Positions 59,150-64,000 of a stretch of DNA of 64,000 nucleotides are shown here, one piece after another (position 1 is the first letter of the stretch; every line of letters begins with the position of its first letter). The position numbers and the translations under genes were made by a program. The stretch comes from Granulicella sp. S156 (GTDB lineage: Bacteria; Acidobacteriota; Terriglobia; Terriglobales; Acidobacteriaceae). The stretch spans positions 833,489 to 897,488 of the forward strand of contig NZ_LMUH01000026.1 of assembly GCF_009766105.1 (NCBI RefSeq). The letters are read 5' to 3'. A model generated the notes under the pieces. It did not search any database. It was not told the DNA's origin and worked only from the letters and a program-made list of their open reading frames with translations.

Positions 59150-60067
59150 ATGCTGCAAAACGCCATAAGGCATACAGGACTTCCTGTTCGTGGAAGACAT
59201 GCACTCCTCGCTGCATTTCTCTTGGCGGCGATCGGTATTGCACCGGCTCAACAGTCCGCGACGGGCACATCCGTGCAGTCTGCTGGCTCTGGGACTTCGG
59301 TGCCGGCACCATCCACTCAGACCGCACCCGCGCCGAAACATGCCATCCGATTTCATGAGCCCGACCCCATCGACTTCGACGAGCACGCCGGTTTCACGCA
59401 GATCTTTGACGGTAAAACCCTGAAAGACTGGGACGGCGACCCTGACGTCTGGCGCGTCGAAGATGGCGCCATCGTCGGCGAGTCCACAACGGAGAGCCGC
59501 CGCGCCAACAGTTACATCTCCTACCATGGCGCCGAAGCTCACGACTTCGATCTGAAGCTCGAGATCAAGGTTGAGAAGGGCGGCGGCAGCGGTATTCAGT
59601 ACCGCAGTTCGGTCGGCAAGGTCTGGATTCGTGGCAGCCAACCCGGCATTCCCCTGCCACCGCTCAAGTGGATGATGACCGGCCCGCAGGCTGACTTCTG
59701 GTATCCCGTCTCGCCCAACACCTTCGCCTACAACGGTCAGTTCTACTCTGAAAATACCGATCTCGGCATCCTCGCCTGGCGTGGCCAGGTGACCGAATCC
59801 GAACCCGGCAAATCGCAACGGCTGCTGGGGAACATTGGCAGCCGCGATGCCCTGGGCGGCTCCGTTAAGATCAATGACTGGAACCAGTACGAGATCATCG
59901 CCCGTGGCGGCGTCATGATGCACATTATGAATGGGCAGCTCATGGCGGCCTATGTCGACGACGACCCCAAATCGTCGAACAACGTCTCCGGTTTGATCGG
60001 TATAGAGCTGGAAGGCTCCCCCACAAAGATCTCGGTTCGTAATATCTGGCTAAGAAAGTTGAATTAA
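59150..60067 (+). CDS. DUF1080 (3-keto-disaccharide hydrolase fold) exported protein
   Basis: A 305-residue protein with a signal peptide (LLAAFLLAAIGIAPAQQ) and a Ser/Thr/Pro linker to about 65. The DUF1080 beta-sandwich follows: FTQIFDGKTLKDWDGDPDVWRVEDGAIVGES (in part), DFDLKLEIKVEKGGGSGIQYRS (in part), NDWNQYEIIARGGVMMHIMNGQLMA (in part) and GLIGIELEGSPTKISVRNIWLRKL (in part). Family members act on glycans, including 3-keto-glucosides. AGGTG lies before the ATG; a TCCGTGCC/GGGCACGGA hairpin is at 59111-59130. Confidence 0.87.
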   Translation: MLQNAIRHTGLPVRGRHALLAAFLLAAIGIAPAQQSATGTSVQSAGSGTSVPAPSTQTAPAPKHAIRFHEPDPIDFDEHAGFTQIFDGKTLKDWDGDPDVWRVEDGAIVGESTTESRRANSYISYHGAEAHDFDLKLEIKVEKGGGSGIQYRSSVGKVWIRGSQPGIPLPPLKWMMTGPQADFWYPVSPNTFAYNGQFYSENTDLGILAWRGQVTESEPGKSQRLLGNIGSRDALGGSVKINDWNQYEIIARGGVMMHIMNGQLMAAYVDDDPKSSNNVSGLIGIELEGSPTKISVRNIWLRKLN

Positions 60068-60115
60068 ATCGGAGGAAAAGAACTGCTTGAGCAGTCATTG
60101 GAGCAAGATAAGAGC

Positions 60116-60946
60116 ATGTTCGAACGGTATACAGAGAAGGCCCGCCGCACGATCTTCTTCGCTCGCCATGAGGCAAGCAACTTCGGTTCCCCCTTCATCG
60201 AGACAGAACACCTCCTCCTAGGACTTCTGCACGAAGACCAGGCCCTGACAAAGCGTCTCCTCGACTCGCACGCCAGCATTGCATCCATCCGCGGTCAGAT
60301 CGAACAGCACACTCCGGCACGAGAGAAGATCAGCACCCCCGTTGACCTCCCGCTCACCCAGGAGTGCAGGCGCGTGCTTGCCTATGCCGCCGAAGAAGCC
60401 AACCTGCTGAAGCACGATCACATTGGCACCGAACACCTTGTACTCGGCCTGTTGCGTGAAGACAAGTCCTTAGCGGCTAAGATCCTCACCGAACGGGGCA
60501 TGGGCCTCAAGGCCATGCGCAAAGAGTTACGACACACCGTGCCGCCACAAGACCTGCCCAAACCAGAACCACCCCGGCATATTGGCTCATTAAAGATATG
60601 GACAACGCTCGGACGCTTCGAACTCGCCCTCAAGGTCGCCGATGTTAACGTTTCGCTCGCCTTCTATATGAAGCTTGGTTTTCACTGCGCAGGCGGAGAC
60701 CCAGAGGACGGCGTTGTCGTCGTGCAAAACGGCACTTGCCGCATCGCTCTCCACCAGGAACACATCACCGAAAACTCGCTGAACTTCCGTGGCAAAGACG
60801 TCTCTGTCATAGCCGGACAGCTTCAGGCAGCCGGAGTTGAGTTTACCAAACCACCCTTTACCGGTCCCGACGGTGGAACAGCCGTACTGGTGCATGATCC
60901 GGACGGCAATGCGATCTATCTTGATTCGCATCCAGGCGAAGCCTAA
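60116..60946 (+). CDS. Clp N-domain and VOC-domain fusion protein
   Basis: A 276-residue cytoplasmic protein with two known domains. Residues 1 to about 140 form a ClpC-type N domain of two repeats: MFERYTEKARRTIFFARHEA with IETEHLLLGLL, and TQECRRVLAYAAEEANLLKH with IGTEHLVLGLL. Residues about 165-276 form a glyoxalase/VOC half: FELALKVADVNVSLAFYMKLGF and GTAVLVHDPDGNAIYLDS. No AAA ATPase module is present. ClpC N domains bind adaptors and phospho-arginine; VOC domains bind small molecules or metals. The start ATG 60116 gives the exact ClpC N-terminus; TTG 60098 is in frame. Confidence 0.88.
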   Translation: MFERYTEKARRTIFFARHEASNFGSPFIETEHLLLGLLHEDQALTKRLLDSHASIASIRGQIEQHTPAREKISTPVDLPLTQECRRVLAYAAEEANLLKHDHIGTEHLVLGLLREDKSLAAKILTERGMGLKAMRKELRHTVPPQDLPKPEPPRHIGSLKIWTTLGRFELALKVADVNVSLAFYMKLGFHCAGGDPEDGVVVVQNGTCRIALHQEHITENSLNFRGKDVSVIAGQLQAAGVEFTKPPFTGPDGGTAVLVHDPDGNAIYLDSHPGEA

Positions 60947-61006
60947 GCGCCCTTCGGAGCAGCCTCAAACCGCTGCTACGCTCTCTGCGGTACCCTCATC
61001 ACACGC

Positions 61007-62470
61007 ATGCGTTACCGCCTCCGCCTCGCGATTGCCGCTCTTCTCTGTACGTTCGGCATTGCCTGTCCTGCAGGCGCCTACTCGGTGCTCACCCACGAAC
61101 AGCTCATCGATCTCACCTGGCAGAGCTCCATCGTCCCACTGCTGCTCAGCCGTTACCCTACACTGACGCCTGCGCAGATCGAGCACGCCCGCGCCTATGC
61201 CTATGGCGGCTGCGTCATTCAGGACATCGGTTACTACCCCTTCGGAGACGCCAACTTCTCCAACCTCACCCACTACGTCCGGTCGGGCGATTTTGTAGTG
61301 AACCTCTTCCGTAACGCCGGCAACGCCGACGAGCTGGCCTTCGCCGTCGGCGCGCTCTCGCACTATATCGGCGACTCCGTCGGCCACTCCGTAGCTACCA
61401 ACCGCGCTGTGCCTATCGAGTTCCCCGCGCTGGGCAAGCGCTACGGCACAACCGTCAACTATGCCGAGGGAAAGCATCAGCACGTTCAGACCGAATTCGC
61501 CTTTGATATCAACGAGATAGCGCACCACCGTTTCGCTCCGTTGCCTTATCTGCGCCACATCGGTCTGCAGGTTCCCACCCGTCAACTCGCCCTGGCCTTC
61601 TACCAGACCTACGGATTACGCGAGGACTTCACCGACCATCGCCGATCACGCATCAATGTCGCCGACTATCGCTTCGCCGTGCGCAGCTTTATTCCGCGCA
61701 TCGCCTATGCCGTGACCCTGCTGCACCGCAAGCACGAGCCCGCCGACATTACCGCCGACCCCGACTTCCTGCGCCTCCAAAGCGAACTCACTGCCGTCAG
61801 CCAGCAAAGTAACTGGGACGCTTACCGCGGGAAGGCGGGAATCGGCACCTATTGTCTCGCCGGCCTTCTCTACATCCTGCCCAAAGTTGGCTCGCTGAAG
61901 CTCGTCGCCGTCAAAGGCCCCACGCAGCAGACCGAGATCGACTATATCCACTCGATCATGCGTTCGGCCGACGAACTCGACGCCCAGGTACGCCGCTTCA
62001 CCCCGCCTCCGGCAACCAGGCATACCGCCGAGCTGGCCGCAGAGGCCGATACCCACTGCGACCCTACCCCCTCTGAGCCGCTCCCTGCCAAGCCCGGAGC
62101 CGAACAGAAGGTCCCTCGAGGATCTCTCGACCCGCACCACCCCTTGATCAATCGCGACCTGGATACTGGCAGCCCAGTCAAACCCAGCGGCTATCGCCTG
62201 ACAGACGACACCTACGCCAGGCTGCTACATCGCCTCGCGCTGCACCCGGATAATGCTGTCCCACCTGGCATTAAGGCCGATATCCTCGCCTACTACGCCA
62301 ACCTCGACCTGCCTTTTGCCACGAAGAAGGACCCCTCCGCATGGACGGCAGTTCAGCAGGATCTCGCCATCATGAGGACCCTTTCCACCAGCACCGACCC
62401 GCTGCCCTACCCCACGTACGGCACGGGTGACGATGCCGGAGCCCCAGCCCCTGCGGGTTCTCCGCAATAA
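61007..62470 (+). CDS. exported zinc-dependent phospholipase C-like protein
   Basis: A 487-residue protein with a signal peptide ending GAYSVLTHEQLIDLTW; the mature N-terminal residues plus LTHE are typical for zinc PLC/S1-P1-nuclease folds. Metal-site segments are AYAYGGCVIQDIGYYPFGD and AVGALSHYIGDSVGHSVATN, then HQHVQTEFAFDIN. The helical core spans about 25-340. A Pro-rich C-terminal part (about 340-487) is not conserved. It probably acts in the periplasm on phospholipids; the substrate is unproven. Confidence 0.85.
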   Translation: MRYRLRLAIAALLCTFGIACPAGAYSVLTHEQLIDLTWQSSIVPLLLSRYPTLTPAQIEHARAYAYGGCVIQDIGYYPFGDANFSNLTHYVRSGDFVVNLFRNAGNADELAFAVGALSHYIGDSVGHSVATNRAVPIEFPALGKRYGTTVNYAEGKHQHVQTEFAFDINEIAHHRFAPLPYLRHIGLQVPTRQLALAFYQTYGLREDFTDHRRSRINVADYRFAVRSFIPRIAYAVTLLHRKHEPADITADPDFLRLQSELTAVSQQSNWDAYRGKAGIGTYCLAGLLYILPKVGSLKLVAVKGPTQQTEIDYIHSIMRSADELDAQVRRFTPPPATRHTAELAAEADTHCDPTPSEPLPAKPGAEQKVPRGSLDPHHPLINRDLDTGSPVKPSGYRLTDDTYARLLHRLALHPDNAVPPGIKADILAYYANLDLPFATKKDPSAWTAVQQDLAIMRTLSTSTDPLPYPTYGTGDDAGAPAPAGSPQ

Positions 62471-62532
62471 CCGCACCACCCTTCCGCACCCTCTGGCTTA
62501 GGAGTATCATCTAAGTGACGAGGTATATTTCC

Positions 62533-62952
62533 ATGGCATATAGCGATAAGGTTGTTGATCACTACGAAAATCCCCGCAACGTCGGCACGCTCGATAAGAG
62601 CTCATCCGAGGTTGGCACCGGCCTGGTCGGCGCCCCCGAGTGCGGCGACGTCATGCGCCTCCAGATCAAGGTAAATCCCGAGACCCAGGTCATCGAGGAT
62701 GCCAAGTTCAAGACATTCGGCTGCGGTTCGGCCATTGCCTCCAGCTCACTCGCAACCGAGTGGGTCAAGGGCAAGACTGTCGCTGAGGCGTTGACGATCT
62801 CGAACACCGACATTGTCAAGGAGCTCGCGCTTCCCCCGGTTAAGATTCACTGCTCGGTTCTGGCGGAAGACGCCATCCGCGCCGCGATCGGCGACTGGAA
62901 GAAGAAGAACGGCGTCGGCGAAGAAGCCGGTGTCGCTGTCGCGGCTCACTAA
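62533..62952 (+). CDS. iscU: Fe-S cluster scaffold IscU
   Basis: A 139-residue scaffold. AYSDKVVDHYENPRNVGTLD is the family N-terminus, and the cluster ligands are C37 (APECGDVM), C64 (FGCGSAIASSS) and C107 (KIHCSVLAEDA), with Asp39 next to the first. LPPVK is the HscA-binding motif. IscS donates sulfur here to build a [2Fe-2S] cluster. GAGG lies about ten bases before the ATG; an in-frame codon at 62515 is less likely. Confidence 0.96.
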   Translation: MAYSDKVVDHYENPRNVGTLDKSSSEVGTGLVGAPECGDVMRLQIKVNPETQVIEDAKFKTFGCGSAIASSSLATEWVKGKTVAEALTISNTDIVKELALPPVKIHCSVLAEDAIRAAIGDWKKKNGVGEEAGVAVAAH

Positions 62953-62971
62953 ACGCAAAACCTTACCCGTG

Positions 62972-63000
62972 AGGCCGGCGGGCAGCCTTGCCGCCGGCCT
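62972..63000 (+). terminator. hairpin between iscU and iscA
   Basis: A perfect 10-bp stem AGGCCGGCGG / CCGCCGGCCT with a nine-base loop and a short TTTG tail, 20 bases after the iscU stop. Confidence 0.75.
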
Positions 63001-63085
63001 TTGCGCGCCCTGTATTTGCTTTTGTTTCTGGCCTTTTCGCGGAGAGTTTGATTCTCTGCGGACCTAGCACTCATCGAATAAACGT

Positions 63086-63583
63086 ATGTCCACAGTCTCT
63101 ATCAGTTCGACGACCAGCCAGTCCATGAGCGCTCCTGCGCCTGCGGCCCCCAAAGATCCGCTCGCCGGCATGACCCTGCTCGTCGCCGAGGGTCAGACCT
63201 CACGCGCCAAGGCTGCTATCGAGATCACGAAGAACGCACTCAAGCGCATCCGCGTCGCCATGGCCAAAGAAGGCATCTCGCCCGACGAGGGTGGTTTGCG
63301 TCTGGGCGTTCAGGGCGGTGGCTGCTCGGGGCTGAGCTACAACATCCGCTTCGACTCGAAGCCCCGCGAGCGCGACCGCACCTTTGTCTTCGGTGCCGGT
63401 ATCGAGACCCCCAACGACCCCAGCGGGGCAAAGCCTGTCCGCCTCTTCGTCGATCCGAAGAGCTATCTGTACCTCGCGGGCATGGTGCTGGACTTTGAAG
63501 AGACCCTGATGCGCCAGGGCTTCAACTTCATCAATCCCAACTCCACCAAGAGCTGCGGGTGCGGGTCTAGCTTCTCGGCGTAA
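63086..63583 (+). CDS. iscA: A-type Fe-S carrier IscA/ErpA
   Basis: A 165-residue protein; usual members are about 107-120. The core from about residue 44 has ITKNALKRIRVAMAKEG, GLRLGVQGGGCSGLSYNIRFD with C80, and GFNFINPNSTKSCGCGSSF with C157 and C159, the three conserved ligands. The N-terminus carries an extra 40 residues (Ser/Ala/Pro-rich), and the middle has an insert near FGAGIETPNDPSGAKPVRLF. It carries clusters from IscU to client proteins. Confidence 0.93.
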   Translation: MSTVSISSTTSQSMSAPAPAAPKDPLAGMTLLVAEGQTSRAKAAIEITKNALKRIRVAMAKEGISPDEGGLRLGVQGGGCSGLSYNIRFDSKPRERDRTFVFGAGIETPNDPSGAKPVRLFVDPKSYLYLAGMVLDFEETLMRQGFNFINPNSTKSCGCGSSFSA

Positions 63584-63608
63584 ACGTCATCTGCATCTCG
63601 GAGGTGAG

Positions 63609-63818
63609 ATGTCTCAGAAGTGGAAGTTCATTCTGACTTTTGGCTTAGGTTGGGGGGTCTTTACCTTTCTGGGGACTTCGGCGTTGCACGTTTGGGTCGA
63701 TCATCGTACTGTCACGCCGACAGATGGCTTCGTAGGCCTCGTCAGTTGGTCGCTAGTGGGCCTAGTGTTTGGAACTGCTGCGTGGAAGCGGAAGCTGAAG
63801 AACACCCGCCAACGATAA
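63609..63818 (+). CDS. small two-helix membrane protein
   Basis: A 69-residue protein with hydrophobic segments FILTFGLGWGVFTFLGTSAL (about 7-26) and GFVGLVSWSLVGLVFGTAAW (about 40-59) and a basic end. GGAGGTGAG directly precedes the ATG, a very good ribosome site. No family was recognised. It may be co-transcribed with iscA, 25 bases upstream. Confidence 0.7.
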   Translation: MSQKWKFILTFGLGWGVFTFLGTSALHVWVDHRTVTPTDGFVGLVSWSLVGLVFGTAAWKRKLKNTRQR

Positions 63819-63965
63819 CGGCTTGGTGATGCCGCAGAAACACTAGAAGAAGTGTCCACACTTATCCGCGAAGGCATTGCTATCCATATCGATGGTCTCA
63901 GAGAAGACGGTCTGCCAATTCCCGAACCCATAACGACCGCAGAACGTATCTTCGTTGCCGCTTAA
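63819..63965 (+). pseudogene. remnant of a HicB-family antitoxin (C-terminal part)
   Basis: In frame after the stop of the small membrane protein, the sequence reads RLGDAAETLEEVSTLIREGI then AIHIDGLREDGLPIPEP and ends ITTAERIFVAA with TAA. GD-(T/A)-x-EE..I..HI-x-LRE-DG-x-PIPEP is the classic C-terminus of the HicB pseudo-RNase H domain. No start codon or N-terminal half is present and no hicA is seen, so this is a 48-codon fragment. Confidence 0.75.
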
Positions 63966-64000
63966 GACGGTTCTCCTATAGAGATACCCCAAACCTGTCA

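Noticed and set aside
63620-63829. Second 69-codon frame overlapping the small membrane protein
   Set aside because: It lacks a ribosome site and hydrophobic pattern; the frame starting at 63609 has GGAGGTGAG before the ATG and two clear helices.

Overview
The window looks like chromosome from an acidobacterium, probably class Terriglobia (Edaphobacter/Granulicella/Terriglobus-like). The GC content is about 60 percent. It carries lipid A and core genes (waaA, lpxK, waaC-like), so the cell is Gram-negative. It also has a very large Oar-type TonB-dependent receptor with an N-terminal carboxypeptidase-regulatory domain, a tandem set of small exported CPYGYY proteins, and many extragenic palindromic repeats. 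The genus is an inference; no rRNA gene is present.

Layout. 1-1.1 kb: a dihydroorotate-dehydrogenase-like gene cut by the window edge. 1.3-13.8 kb: a phosphate-acquisition island (phoU, pstB, pstA, pstC, pstS, DcaP-like porin, secreted phosphoesterase, multicopper oxidase, phoR, phoB). 14.3-17.2 kb: a two-gene Family 2A encapsulin operon, with an SrpI-like shell protein followed by a SufS-type cysteine desulfurase that carries a 230-residue disordered N-terminal cargo-loading region. 17.6-21.3 kb: an NHL-repeat lipoprotein gene whose start and 0.57-kb upstream region are duplicated next to a decayed gene copy. 21.5-25.3 kb: an MBOAT, SGNH-hydrolase and alpha/beta-hydrolase operon, probably for surface-glycan O-acylation. 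25.4-26.8 kb: three tandem paralogous exported proteins. 27-32.6 kb: rluB, a zinc-ribbon membrane protein, scpB, a divergent SDR/HxlR pair and a Fic toxin with VbhA-like antitoxin. 32.7-38 kb: a VIT-family transporter, ergothioneine genes egtB and egtD, moaC and moeA. 38-50.6 kb: a TPR protein, queC, the lipid A/core operon, trmFO, a polytopic membrane protein, a YidB-like protein and ridA. 50.7-56.5 kb: the Oar-like receptor, msrB, rpmB, tRNA-Val and a CDP-alcohol phosphatidyltransferase. 57-63.6 kb: an Isc iron-sulfur locus (Rrf2/IscR-like, iscS, iscU, iscA) split by a DUF1080 protein, a Clp_N-VOC fusion and a zinc-dependent phospholipase C-like protein. It ends with a small membrane protein and a hicB remnant.

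How the parts fit. The Pho genes form a complete sensing and uptake unit: extracellular phosphoester cleavage, outer-membrane passage, PstS capture, PstCAB import, and PhoU/PhoR/PhoB control. The window holds two separate cysteine desulfurases. IscS sits with its scaffold genes, while the SufS-like enzyme is paired with a protein shell and is probably packaged for sulfur handling. The encapsulin operon is the most notable system here. Intergenic spaces are unusually rich in inverted repeats of several families, one of which has become coding sequence in the alpha/beta-hydrolase gene.
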